NCBI RefSeq assembly: GCF_022201045.2 | Contig: NC_068556.1 | Location: 7,232,001-7,296,000 of the forward strand | DNA from: Citrus sinensis | Taxonomy: Eukaryota > Streptophyta > Magnoliopsida > Sapindales > Rutaceae | Direction: 5' to 3' | DNA length: 64,000 bases | In this document: in pieces, positions 1-12,010 of the stretch | How the letters are laid out: every line of letters starts with the position of its first letter | How positions within the stretch are numbered: the first letter of the stretch is position 1 | The notes under the pieces: model-generated | What the model saw: only the letters and a program-made list of their open reading frames with translations | The model's database searches: none | Told to the model about the DNA's origin: nothing | Made by a program: the position numbers and the translations under genes

Positions 1-7
1 GATTAAT

Positions 8-238
8 ATGAATTGTCCTACTCAGAAGTTTCAACAGTCTATAGTCTCTGAAGCGATGTTATTGCTCTCTGATTTAGTTTTTCGGTACTTGCATTCCCAG
101 ATATGTTTAGATGTTGGACTTCTGAAAGCACGTATTTGTCTGATATACAGGGCTCTCTACGGTCAGTGGCTGACAGCTGCCTCTATCGGAGATTTTGAAC
201 ATCAGTGTGTTAGTGACATGATTGCACTAGTTTTGTAG
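8..238 (+). CDS. Unassigned open frame at window edge, possibly the last exon of an upstream gene
   Basis: An open frame of 76 codons ends in TAG at 236-238 and may continue leftwards beyond the window. The translation is hydrophobic and helix-like, with a motif LLLSDLVFRYLHSQ near the start, and has no low-complexity bias. I recognise no family. It could be the C-terminal exon of a gene that begins outside the window, or chance. The DNA from 239 to about 1150 is T-rich and looks like 3'UTR or intron. Sequence to the left of the window would decide. Confidence 0.2.
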   Translation: MNCPTQKFQQSIVSEAMLLLSDLVFRYLHSQICLDVGLLKARICLIYRALYGQWLTAASIGDFEHQCVSDMIALVL

Positions 239-2679
239 TTGTTCCAGGATCACTGATTTGGTTGCCTCTACCTTCATAAAAGCATTGTGAAGGGATGAGC
301 TGCCTTTAAGCTTTGTGAAATTTCGGACCGGTTGTTTCATTGGTGGTATTCCTAGGAATTGTTTTGTGCTTTTCAAACCTTTAATTCTACAAGCGTTTTT
401 ATCCTGAGGGAGGGAGAGAAGATTTGGATTGGAAATGGATTTGTGATTCTGAAGACAGTTTAGCCTATCCAGTAAAAGTAGGCTAACATCAGTCAGTGGC
501 CGCACAAAGCCGCAGAAATGCATTGTTGTTTCAATTCATTCTCTTTAGGGTACCATGAACTGTCCCCTCTGTTTTTGGCATTTGTGTAACAGGAAGCCGG
601 CAGAGAAAAACCGTGTCTTACTAGGGAATGTGGGCATGCTTGTAGTTGCTGCCTTGTCTGGTGCAGCATGGAGTGGTATGGCTTGCTATGTGAGCTGTCT
701 TTAACACTTTCCTAGTTTTCGTTTTCCAGGCAGTTTGATCCAGGCTTGCGAACCATTGTTAATTGGTGTGCATGAGTGCCTTGGTTCTGGGTTTATAGCA
801 ACAATCAATAGAGTTCCAATCCTCTCTGCTTGTAGGATATAGGTTTTGAATCATCCATGGATTCAAATTTCATATGCAAGTGGTGATAGTTATAGCAATA
901 CTGTCAAACTTGTTAATTATGTGCCGTCGGACTTTTACAGAATTGCCACTTACTAGACACCAGAATTTGTTGCTCACTAACCATTGCATTGTTTGACGCA
1001 GTTACAATTTTGTTTGACGTTATGGATCAAATGGGTAAAATATTAATGAACTATTTTATATAAAAACAAACAAGTAAATAAGTAATACTTGATCTGTTTA
1101 ACAATTTCATGTGAAATGTTGCTTTTTCTTTTTCTTTTTAATCACAATTTTATCCTTTATAAGCTTTTAGCAATATGACCTGATCCTCTATTCATTTCAT
1201 CTATTATTTACATTAACATGTTGGAGTAAATTTTGAGATAGCAAATAATGCGTATGTGGTGTTAGGATCTTAAAAGCTTGCTTAGGAGAGATCAGAATGT
1301 GAAATAATATTTTTATACCATTGTCGTACGCTATGTCCAAGCAGTCTGGTTGAGATGCATAAAATTCACCTAAACCCTTGCTTCCATTCCCGAAGGTAGA
1401 AGATTTCCAGTAAGGGATATAGTAAAAATAACTACAGCCAAACAAGAACAGTTTACCAAGACGGTGCTTCCCTACTATTCAAATCCTTCAAGACACCCAC
1501 GGCTTTAGTCAGCACAATCCCAGGGTCCGGATTGCGGATGGTCGACTCCAACCAACCTTGCCAATGACTTGAGCTTTGATATTGCTGCCTTACCATGCAT
1601 GAACTCGTTGACACATCAGTCCTCGTCAGATGTATCAGCACTGTCTTGATAAAAGAATCGAGGACAAAGCATCCAACTAAAGTGTCAGAATCTTCTTCAC
1701 TAGAGATCACAGAAAGCTCGGGTGAGCATTTGGTCATTGTTCCTAGTTTGGGCATGCATCAGATCAAAGTAATAAGCTGCAATGGTAGAATGGTTGGTTC
1801 GAATGTCGATCAAAGACTATATACTGGTGTTCAGTGTTCACCATGAGACGACAGCTTTGGCTCCTCAATGTTTTTTTTTTTTCCACATCCGTTGTGGTAA
1901 TTGCCTAGGAAAGAAACTGAAAATGTGCTTTTAGTGGAAGTAGAGTCTTTGAACTAGCCTCACCTGCACATTTACGTTGAGATGCATTTATATTCAATTA
2001 CCTGAAGAAAAATCATTCAGATACAATGATTGTATTAATTGTGTTAAGAAAACTGCAGTGGTGAGGCTGAAGGGATACAAGTTTGACACAGGTTTGCACC
2101 TAACCAATACCATGATAAGAGCTAATAAAATAATGTAACTACAGTCAAGATGAAATCAACAATGCCCGTGTCTAAAAGATCAATTTAAATGCATTGAGTT
2201 GAATAAATAACAAAGCACGAGTCCTGAAATTGGTGAAAATATCTGCGCATCAGGTAAGCAATTAGTAAAATACATTCTGATAAAAGAATTTACTCTTTAC
2301 CGCCAACTGTGTGAGTATATTACACATATGCAGAACACTACATATTCCACAATTGATGCACAAACAGAACTTCCCTTTGCTTTTCCGAATTCTAGAACAA
2401 TATACATTCAACTCCAGAAAGATGTTAACTCTATTGCCAATACAGCAACATTTCAAGTGGATAGCCAAGCTGCAATTGAGGTTAACAATATGGATCATCG
2501 AAAAGTAATTATTTCCCTGTTTTATCAATGGATATATAGTTTCTTATGTTAGGCTGCAGCAATATTTGACAACTGAATTTTAACTCCAAGAAACTTACAC
2601 ATACTCTCACCTTAAAAAGGAAAGATATTAGCTTCCTATACCAGGAGCCATGCAGAAGCAGCAGATTTACTAGTAAGAG
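239..2679. other. Non-coding stretch with no assignable gene
   Basis: No exon chain or known domain was found. Near 1450-1850 both strands have short open frames (minus 1453-1755, plus 1595-1846) with balanced composition, which could be a decayed coding fragment, but no family is recognisable. The part from 1850 to 2679 is AT-rich and lies downstream of the methyltransferase stop codon, so it should include that gene's 3'UTR. Confidence 0.4.
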
Positions 2680-5600
2680 TCATTTGCGGAATAAAAATAT
2701 CGGTCTGTTGAATCCAGTTTTGCTGCTGGATAAACCACCAGAACCGATGTCCTCTACAGTTCTAAATCCAATCTGCAAAATATCAAAAATCTTGGATCTC
2801 AGAAAATGATTTACAACATATGCACCCGACTAAAATTGTTTAAGTAATACCATTAGGCCATCCTCCACTCACAGCACTGCCAATTGAACAAAACAAAATA
2901 GATACCTTATCTAGAAGAATTTCCTGGAACTCTTTTGGATACAACTTGATATTTTGAAAATTTGTTGCTGTGGTCTGCAAAAGTAGATTGAATTGGCCAT
3001 TGTATTAACCCAAAATAAAAAATCCCTTCTCAAAGTGAAGATGTTAAATTTATCAAATATTTGAAAGAATTTAATAACAAAAGTTTTACACATGCACTGG
3101 TAGTAGAGCCCAAAAATAACTTTGGAAGATTACCATAACAATGCTTCCAATAATCATCACACACTAGCACAACTAAACAGGCATATTTTCTCCCTTCCAC
3201 CCTTTATAAAAAGAAAAAAAGAAAAAATCATTGCTCATTTGCTGGTTACATTAAATGTTTAACCTGACCTTTCTGAGTAATCATTTACTAAGGAAAAAAA
3301 ATATCATTTACCATCATCCCAGTAATTGTTGAATAAGATGGATTATGGGACTGCAAAAAGAATAATACCTCAGACACACGACGATTCTTTTCATACGATA
3401 CCCAAGGTTGAGGTTCCAACACAAAAATGCCACCCTGCCCACAATTGTGCATAATTTCTCAGTCATTGTTCACAATGCCATTTCATAAGATAAGGGTAAA
3501 TGCTACATAAATATGGCTATCCTAAGCACAGAAAATCGCACAACAAGTTGAGAGAAAACAAATATGTTTGTATAAAACTATGGATATAAGAATTTACCGG
3601 ACGAAGAAGTTTCCATATCCTCATAAATAAAGTAATCAACCCATCATCACCCCAATTCAAATGTATCCATTTTGTTACGCTCAAACTGCATTGCAGAGGA
3701 CAAACACATTTCAGTATATGAGCAGCATATAGAGATTAATCAAAACTTTAATCATAAAGAAGAGCTTTTAGTTGATGATGAAGGTACGGCAAATTGGCTC
3801 AAAACAGAAGAGTCATTGGGTTGAATAATTAGAACTACTGAAACAAGAATGCATATGACAAGTTGAAAATGCCAATTCAACTGTGAAATAACAAAGAAGA
3901 AAGAAGAAAACACACAAGAATAAGTGCATAAAGGAATGCAGATGACAGACATGAAGAGGTGGGGTAAATTCTTCTCATGTTAAACCGAAATTTTCAAAAG
4001 CAAGAACAGCTGTTTCATTGTGAGAGAGAGAAAGAGAGAAGGAAAAAAAAAACTTCGGATAATTAGAACTACTGAAACGAGAATGCATATGACAAGTTGA
4101 AAATACCAATTCAAGTGTAAAATAACAAAGAAGAAGAAAGAAGAAAACACACATGAATAAGTGCATAAATGCATGCAGATGACAGACATGAAGAGATGGG
4201 GTAAGTTCTTCTCATGTGAAACCCAAATTTTCAAAAGCAAGAACAACTGTTTCTTTGTGAGAGAGAGAAAGAGAGAAGGAAAATTAAAAAAAAAAAAAAA
4301 AAGAATGAACAAAATTTTCTCTTCAGCAAAAGCATATTTGTGAACTAAGCTTATCTTGTAGTATTATTATTTATGAACCTGTCGCACCACAGGGTAATAA
4401 AGAACAAGGAAAAACTTACCAGAGAATCGCATCATAGTACTTCTCCGGTGAGTCCCGACCATGTACAAAATTTTCCTGTTTGAAAGAAACTATGTCAAAG
4501 AGATTTCTTTCTGCAGGAGAACAATTCCTTGAAATTGCCTTCTTCTCTTCTTGTGCAGCAGTTACGTTCTTCTCTAAACCATCTCCTTTCTCTATAACCT
4601 CCACTCTAGAAGCATTCGCTCGTCTTTTCTCATTATGTTCCGTTCTTACAATTTTCCTAAGGTGCCAATATGCATCCGCAACACGATCTGCAAGAGAAAA
4701 GAAGACGTATGATATGTCCATCATATCAAATTAACAATCTTAACTTTAATAATTGAGCACTCCATATGAGTCATGAAGGTAAATTCATACAAACTGAAAA
4801 CAAAAGCAATCACCAATTCCCCCTTTACCCATTAAGAACAAGAAATCCAAAATCAGATGCACACATGCAATTCTTGCACATATACCCATACCTACCATCT
4901 AGACATGAAAACAGACTACTAGAAGTCTGCCAATCTGTATGCTGTGTCCAACAAGAACAATTGACGATATTTCTTGGGCACTCATCAGTAATATCATGGC
5001 TAAGACAATGCAATTAGGGCACCGACAATGCAATGAGTAAAAACTCTAATTTCAAAACCCAACTAGAATATAAATTAAAACAACATCACATTCCCTGGAA
5101 CAGGCTGAACAAATCGAAACCCAAGAATTTATAAAGATAGTAAAATATGAATCATTCCCACTTAAATCATAATTGCAACAAACAAACATTAAGAGGGTAG
5201 GTAAAATCTTACTAGAGTCGATGTCAATCCCAAGGATACTCCGGCAGTTAAACTTTTGTGCTGCATAACAAACATGAAAAGCATAATCACTTCACTATAA
5301 AATGAACAATTCTACTAAAACCCAAAACTTGAACTTTCCAAAAACCACGCCCCCTAGTGCAAATATCTAGGGAAAAAAAAAAATTCGTACCAATTTGAAT
5401 GGTAATGATGCCACTATTGCAGCCAATATCGAGACAATCTTTGCCTTCAAACCATTCCTTTTTCAACACTTTAAATCGAGGATCTTCGTTCAAGCCCTGA
5501 CCAATCTGAAGAAGTAGTACAGATAAGTAAATACACTCAGCATTTATTTATATAATTAGCTTTAAAAATTAAAATTAAAATTAAAAAAAAAACAAAGAAA

Positions 5601-5744
5601 GAGAAAGAAACTAATTACGCGATAACCGTAGTAGTTTTTGTAATTGCCGAAGGGAAAAACGTCTTTGCCCTTTCTTTTCTTAAGTTGTTGAGCTTCGCCC
5701 TTTTCTTCTTCTTCAACTTTGTTCTCCATTATTTTCTTGACCAT
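2680..5744 (-). CDS. Bin3/MePCE-type SAM-dependent RNA methyltransferase (At5g51130-like)
   Basis: Eight exons read on the minus strand: 5744-5619, 5505-5391, 5260-5213, 4687-4420, 3685-3598, 3434-3369, 2974-2906 and 2772-2680. All introns are GT-AG and the frame stays open for 290 residues. The SAM-binding motif I, LDIGCNSG, lies at about residues 67-74, followed by the acidic IDID stretch. The Bin3 signature [13 protein letters not shown] is at about 187-199, and the protein ends in NRPIFLFRK. The family includes animal MePCE, which methylates the 5' phosphate of 7SK RNA, and BCDIN3D. The plant member is known to me only as a probable RNA methyltransferase, so the substrate is inferred. The lysine- and glutamate-rich N-terminus (residues 1-30) is probably disordered and may aid nuclear targeting. 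An in-frame ATG at 5834 would add 30 residues; I prefer 5744 because the family motif NYKNYYGYR starts soon after it. The central region (about 95-170) is a charged insert. Confidence 0.9.
3825..4290. repeat. Tandem duplication inside the methyltransferase's intron 4
   Basis: Two head-to-tail copies of about 234 bp (3825-4058 and 4059 to about 4290) start with AATTAGAACTACTGAAAC and end in a GAGA-rich plus A-rich tract. They differ by scattered substitutions and A-tract length. The repeat sits wholly within the intron between exons 4 and 5 and does not touch a splice site. Confidence 0.85.
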
Positions 5745-6340
5745 TGTAATTAGGGTTTTATTATTATATATCCTCAATTCTAATGTGCAGAAATACGAGT
5801 TAATTATTAATGGAGTTTTTTTTATGACAAACATACAACTCCAGATATGTATATTAGGTTTTTTTTTTTGGTACTTATTAATTTAAAAAAAGAGAGAGAG
5901 GAGATGTTGTGAGTTGAGGTGTTAAATTTATATGATTTATTATTAATAGAAATTTATTTTTAAATTAAAAATAATAAAATTTAATAACTTTTTGGTACCT
6001 GAACTAATAGCGGTACATTATTTTGAATACAAATTGAGTACTTTAATTAAATAAGTATAACATTTTAAAAAAAATCAATGTTCAAATATTTAAATGAAAA
6101 TAAAATTATCTAATAAAATTATTAGTTATATTTATTTAATTGTGTTTGATTGTATTTATATTTTCATAATTACTAATTATGAAAAATAAGTATTATCAAT
6201 TTTAAAGGTGTTTTAATCCAATCCCGACCAACTAATTTTTGTTAGATTGGCCTTTTGATTGGGTTGAAATGGATTGCAAAATAAGTTTACATAGAATTTG
6301 TAAATATGTACATATTTTGTACAAAAGAGAACTTTGAGAG
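5745..6340. other. Upstream region of the methyltransferase; AT-rich, otherwise featureless
   Basis: It holds the presumed 5'UTR and promoter of the minus-strand methyltransferase. A GA-repeat tract is near 5890-5901. No open frame with coding character was seen. Confidence 0.4.
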
Positions 6341-7106
6341 TTTATTAGAAGGAAAATTATTTTTACACTATTTTTTTGTTATATGTACATTTAATTACCA
6401 TAAAATTTCGACATATACTTTGCACTATCTTTATTTTTAAATTTATATCAATCAATTATTGTGACACTAAAAATAATTATTTTACCCATAAATGAATTAA
6501 AAAATTAAGTTATCCTATAAAATTTAAAAAAAAAACTATAATTATAAGGATGCCCCTAAATTCAATAAAACAAATAAATCTCATAATTTAAGATGATAAT
6601 TTTTAAATGAAATTATAACTATAAAAAAGAACATCATGTAATTATAATTTTATTAAATTTTTGTAATTAAATTAAGTATAAAGAAGTTTACAAAAATTAA
6701 CATGAAGAGAACCTCTCTATAATTATTGTAAACTTTCCTATAAATAATATTAAGAAACTTCTCCATACAAATAAAATGAAATTATGATTATAAAAAATTA
6801 ATATGAAAAAATTTAAATTAAATTATATTTGTAAAAAATTAACATATTAGATTTAAGATTTATTTCTTTTATTAAACACATGGATATTTTTATAATTATA
6901 GTTTTTTTATTTTTTAAAATTTTGTAAAATAAAATAGTCTTTTAATTCATTTAAGGATAAAATTGTTATTTTTTAGTGTCAAAGTGATTGATTGATTGAT
7001 ACAAACTTAAAAACAAAGATGGTGTGAAATACATGTTAAAATTTTGTGGTGGTTAAATGGATATAACAATAAAAAAAGATGATGCAGAAATAATTTTCCT
7101 TATTAA
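6341..7106. mobile_element. Non-autonomous DNA element with ~255-bp terminal inverted repeats
   Basis: The left arm (about 6341-6600) and the reverse complement of the right arm (about 6850-7106) align along their whole length. Shared blocks include AAGGAAAATTATTT at the ends, ATCAATCAAT and GACACTAAAAA in the middle, and AACTATAATTATAA near the inner ends. The core of about 250 bp is AT-rich without an open frame. Arms this long suggest a foldback or MITE-like element. I could not settle a target duplication, so the superfamily is open. Confidence 0.7.
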
Positions 7107-8702
7107 AAAAAAAACTACTTCAAGCTTAAAGATGTTAAGGTTTGGTTTATATTGACTATTAAGGTTTTGTGATTTTTAAACCACAACTATTATGGAAAAA
7201 AATATATAATTATGAAATAAAAGTCAATAATATATAGTAAAAAATTAAAAATAACTTTTAAATAATATTGTCAAAAATATTAAGGGTTTTAAAGATTTTT
7301 CATCATATAAATGTGAGATATGATCAACTTAACTTCTAAACCACAACATCAAGTGTTTGCTAGATACTTTAATGTTATATGTTAAACTATAGTTGCAGAG
7401 CCATAATACCAAATAAAACTTAAATATGAATTATGCTTGGAATTTTGAGTGTTAAAAAATTTAAATAGTTGCATTCATAGCAACCCAAGTTGTAGTTTCT
7501 TGATTAATGGTGGATGGCTTAGACTCTATTTAAGATTAAAGTACTATAACTTTTAAGTAACAAAATTGTAGTGGAAAAAATAAAACTATAATTATAAAAT
7601 AAAAGTTCATAATAAATGTGATTTTTAATAATAATTTTGAAAAAATAATAAAGATGTTATAAGTTACTGTCCAACCTCAATATCAATCACGACCTTAAAA
7701 TAAATACAAATGGCAATATACAGCAACTAACTTTGCATACATGCAGCCCATTTGTGACTACCAACTTTCATCTTAATTTTGAAAATATAACTATTTAAGT
7801 GGTTGGTAAATCAATGGGTTTTTTGCTTAAATATTCCCCAAAACATGGTTATCTATCTACTTATATCTCATACTTAAAAAATATCTACATATATCCCTCA
7901 GTGAGAAATATGAGGCACTTCTTCACTCTCCTCATTCTTACGCTCGTGATCTCATTCTCTCTTTCAACAAAACATCACTACAAAATACTCACTCAAAATA
8001 AAACATGAAAAATCATTTTATTGAGTTTGCTTAGTTTGTAATTAGGTGCATTGTACAAGTAATTGTAAAGTTTAAATTTGGTGCACATGGTTTTTATTCA
8101 TCTTCTTCACACCGTATTATACATATTTAGGGTTTAGTTTACTTTATGAAAAACAATAAAATAACTCATATTTTCATCATTTTTACATCAAGTTATTGCA
8201 TATAATATTTTGTTACTACATTTGATAAAATCTTAAGCATGTTCTCAAGATTTTATATTACAAATTTTTGCTCTGGACTAGTTTACTCAACTACAAACTA
8301 TAGTCGTGTATTTAATTAATTTACTCGACTGTAGTTATGTAAATGAAAAGAAAGTTTTAGCTATTATGACACCTTAACATTATATTAATGTATTTTTTTT
8401 CAAATAAATATGACACCTTAACATCAACCAACTTATTTCGTAACACCGACATTTTCTATACCCATTTACTTAAATATGGTCATTTATTTTCTCAATTTCC
8501 TTGACGGTAGTCATGTAAATAGACAAAATATTGTATAAGAGGTTATGTACCCCGTACAATTTTCTTTTTCGTAGTAATTTCATTGCACCAAATTGTTATT
8601 GTTGAATTCATCTAGCACCTAAAGAAAAAACTTAATCACATTTGCATTGCATCTCAACGGAGAATCTGATGAACAAATACATATACATACATGCAAACAT
8701 AC

Positions 8703-8738
<36 letters not shown>

Positions 8739-8883
8739 CGTATTGTAAACATACTTATTCATAAGGGGTGTATCTCTTTAATTAAGTTAATACAGTTTAA
8801 ATAAATTATAATTACTTTACTAAGAGACATCATTAATCCTAAATAGACATAATTTTCCCTATAACTTAAGAGTCAAAAGGTAT
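7107..8883. other. AT-rich intergenic DNA with one (GT) microsatellite
   Basis: No genes were found. The part from 7190 to 7680 has degenerate repeats resembling each other and the neighbouring inverted-repeat element. A (GT)14 run occupies 8709-8736. The last five bases, 8879-8883 (GGTAT), are the left target duplication of the gypsy element. Confidence 0.5.
8709..8736. repeat. (GT)14 microsatellite
   Basis: A perfect dinucleotide run of 28 bases in intergenic DNA about 150 bp left of the gypsy element. Confidence 0.95.
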
Positions 8884-9547
8884 TGTTAAGTAAATAAAAG
8901 CATCAGGTCGGTCATGCTACTATTTCCACCCCGGCATGAATCACCTCAGCCAAATGGTACGAGCAGAGCAGGGGCAACACGAGCCGAGCCAAGACGAATA
9001 CTGACCAGAGGTATATACCGAGCCGGTACCCGTACCCCAAAAAGCAGAAGCACGATCTCACAGAATCGCGGCAGTTGTGCTTTCCCAGAACCGTTGCGGG
9101 AGATGCGAGATCCCACGTTTGCCCATGATGCAGCAGTTAGAGTCCCATAAGGGGCTGCCACTGCCCAAAAAAGGTGGGATGAAGGGCAAACGGGAACGTG
9201 GGGACAGCGGCTATAAAAGAAGAAGAAATCGACGAAGAAAGAGAGAGAAAAACTGAAAAGGGGGAAAACACTGCCAAATTGCAACTAGGCCATTTCCTTA
9301 CAAATTTCTAACAAACACCTTAAATCCAAATTACATTGTTTTCCCGTAAACACCTTGTGCTAACTTAGGCATCGGAGGGTTTACGCCGGCAAAACCACCG
9401 GCGTCTCTGATCCGTTTTCGGTGAACGCAGGTCTAGTGAGAGAAATGAGGGTGATTTCAGCCTTAGCGGTTCGTGCAGCAGTTGATAACTTAAACGTTGG
9501 TGAAAGAATCTGGTCGGTCTAAGGACGAGCAGATTTCGGCATCAACA
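8884..9547 (+). repeat. 5' LTR of the gypsy element
   Basis: It starts TGTTAAGTAAATAAAAGC and ends GGCATCAACA. A TATA-like box (CTATAAAAG, 9211-9219) marks the likely promoter, so the transcript should start near 9240. At all 8 sites where the LTRs differ, this copy carries A or T. Confidence 0.97.
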
Positions 9548-9550
9548 TTT

Positions 9551-9568
9551 TGGCGCCGTCTGTGGGGA
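9551..9568 (+). other. Primer-binding site
   Basis: TGGCGCCGTCTGTGGGGA starts 3 bases after the 5' LTR. The leading TGGCGCCGTC fits the 3' end of plant tRNA-Asp as used by several gypsy elements; the remainder matches less well, so the exact tRNA is an inference. Confidence 0.75.
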
Positions 9569-9627
9569 GCTGAATAAAAAGCTACCACCAAATTAGCAGT
9601 TACCGGAGAAGCAACGAACGATCAGAT

Positions 9628-12009
9628 ATGGATGTGTCAAGAAATGATACTTTAAGGGAGGACAATGAAACGGTGGAAACAATCACTCTCTGGGAAATTG
9701 CGAATGAAGCCCGAGAGAGGATGATGCAAGACAGATTGGAGCGGATGGAGAAACAAATGGAGACTCTCGCGTCCATATTGTTTGAGCTGAGGGATGAGCG
9801 GTGAAGGGATTGTGAAATCCCCGTTGGAAGAGATGAAGTCGGAGCAGAACCCAGCTTCCGGAGACGTAGAGTCGAGGACATTCCTCCGCCCGCAGACCAA
9901 GCTAATGGGGTGCATCCCCACAGAAGTACTGGTCAGGTCCCATGAGAACACGGGGATGAAGGGAGAGACCAACCTCGCCCCGGACGGGTACTGGAAACTA
10001 CAGGCCGAGGTGCCAGTGTCGATGAAGGAGAGCTCAGACAGCGGTTGCAGAACGCCGAGCAGAAGCGAGACCAGATAGCTGCGCGTGATCCTAACCGTGC
10101 TATAGAATTAGAGGGGGAGGTGCGCAGGTTGGCGCAGGTGATAGAGGAGATACAGGGTAAGAGAAAGCCCCCGAGTTGGAGGATAATGTTAGATGAAGAA
10201 TCTCCGTTATCAACTGAGATCATGGGTACCATAATCCCAAGAGATTTCCGCTTCCCCGACCTCAAATACTCTGGGCGAAGTGACCCACTGGTGCACATTG
10301 AGCGTTTCAACGATATGACGGGTGTGCAGGGGCTGACATCAGCTCAGAGGTGCAGGGCGTTCCCGTTGACACTAGAGGGACGAGCTCGAGAATGGTACCG
10401 CAAGCTGCCCCGAGGAAGTATAAAGGGGTACGAGCAGATGTGCCAGGAGTTGGTCGAGCAGTTCCGAGGGGCAGTAGCCCCAGAGGACGACATGATGGAA
10501 CTAATAGGGATGAAACAGGAGGAGCACGAGTCCCTACGGGATTTTGTAAAGCGATACCACCGAGCCGTACTTGATTTGGGAGCTTTCAATCACCCGCAGG
10601 CGTTGAGGGGTTTAAAGGAGGGTGTGAGGATAGGCCGGCTATGGTATAACTTGAGAAGCCCCCTGGTGCAGAATTATTCAGCAGGATATGAGCAGGCAAA
10701 GAGAGATATCGAAATCGAAGAAGAAAAATCGGCAAAGATAAAGAATGAACAGCTGGAGGAGCTGAGACGAAAGGAAAGGAGAACTCCAAATGGGAGCGGG
10801 TCGGCAAAGCGAGCTGGGGAACCCTCAGTAAGGGGCGGAACATCAGCTCGATCCCGCCCTTACCCCCTAGCTCCGAGATCACAACAGTTTCAGCACAACC
10901 GGGCTCAACCTCCACGTCCCCCATTCCCGGATCGGCAGCGAGAATTCCGGCAGATGGCTGCCGACCCCTATCATAACAATCCCAGAGCATTATATGCAAC
11001 CAATTCTAGGGCTAGACAACCAGATCAGTTAGTGACTATGCCAGCCCGAGGTGACGTTCATGATAGCCGAGCAGTTCAGCTGATAGACCAGAGCTTGACA
11101 TATAGACAATACACTCCACTAAAGATCTCCATGGAAGAATTGTATGAGAGGATCGAGGGACGAGGCCTGCTGTACCCTCCAGCCCCAATAACAAAACCGA
11201 CTCACCAACGGGATAAGAGCAGATTCTGCAAGTTCCACGACACTCACGGTCACACTATCAGCCAATGTCGTGACCTGAAGATTCAGGTGGAGGACTTAGT
11301 GAGGAACCGATACTTGGACGAGTATGTAGATGGAACATCCCCTGTCATGGAATCACAGTACACACGGGATGAAGGAGTTGAGAGGGATCTGGAACGTGAA
11401 CAGCCGACCATCCGTGTGATAGCAGGAGGGCCAACATTGGCCGGAGATTCGAACAGGGCACGGAAGAACTATGGGAGATACGCCCTGACTAGCAAAGAAG
11501 TGCTTTTCAATTTGCCAGCAACCAAGAAGGCAAAAGTGCGACAAGTTCCCATTATGTGGACGGATGAGGATGAAGAGGGTATTTTGTATCCTCATGAGGA
11601 TGCACTAGTGATTAAAGCATCAGTGGCTAGCACAGAATTGCGGCGAATACTGGTGGACACGGGCAGTTCAGTTGACATTCTATTTAAGTCAGCCCTAGAT
11701 GATATGGGGATTTCAGATTTAAAGCTGGAGCGGACAAATACTTCCTTAAAAGGATTTGGAGGGGGACGGTTAACTCCCTTGGGGATCATTGAACTCCCGA
11801 TTACGGTGGGGACAAAGCCGTTTGAACGAACGATGATGCTGGACTTCGTCATGGTAGAGGAAAGAAGCCCTTACCAGATGATACTGGGAAGACCATTCAT
11901 GAGGATAAGCCAATGCGTTGTATCCATGCATTACTTGGCGCTGAAATACAGAATAAATGGGGTGGTTGGCGTAGTAAAAGGCGACCAGAGGATGGCAAGG
12001 AGTTGTTAA
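9628..12009 (+). pseudogene. gag-protease gene with two in-frame TGA stops
   Basis: The frame opens at ATG 9628 and is interrupted by TGA at 9802-9804 and 9943-9945. From 10045 it runs uninterrupted for 654 codons to TAA 12007-12009. The retrotransposon gag domain (FPLTLEGRAREWYRKLP region) lies at about 10280-10470, a zinc-knuckle-like Cys/His cluster (CKFHDTHGH) at about 11225-11275, and the pepsin-like protease motif VDTGSSVDILF near 11650-11685. Both TGAs could come from CGA by one C-to-T change. At about 12008 an extra A appears to shift the frame out of register with pol, and the terminal TAA is a product of that shift. The gene would package RNA and process the polyprotein. Confidence 0.9.
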
Positions 12010-12010
12010 T

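Noticed and set aside
1453..1846. A small gene on either strand
   Set aside because: Balanced composition but neither frame has a recognisable domain or partner exon; left as unassigned.
3975..4343. Overlapping frames with repeated protein sequence
   Set aside because: Result of the intron duplication in the methyltransferase gene; low-complexity purine tracts.
10586..10999. Minus-strand open frame inside gag
   Set aside because: Shadow of the GC-rich gag coding strand; no domain.
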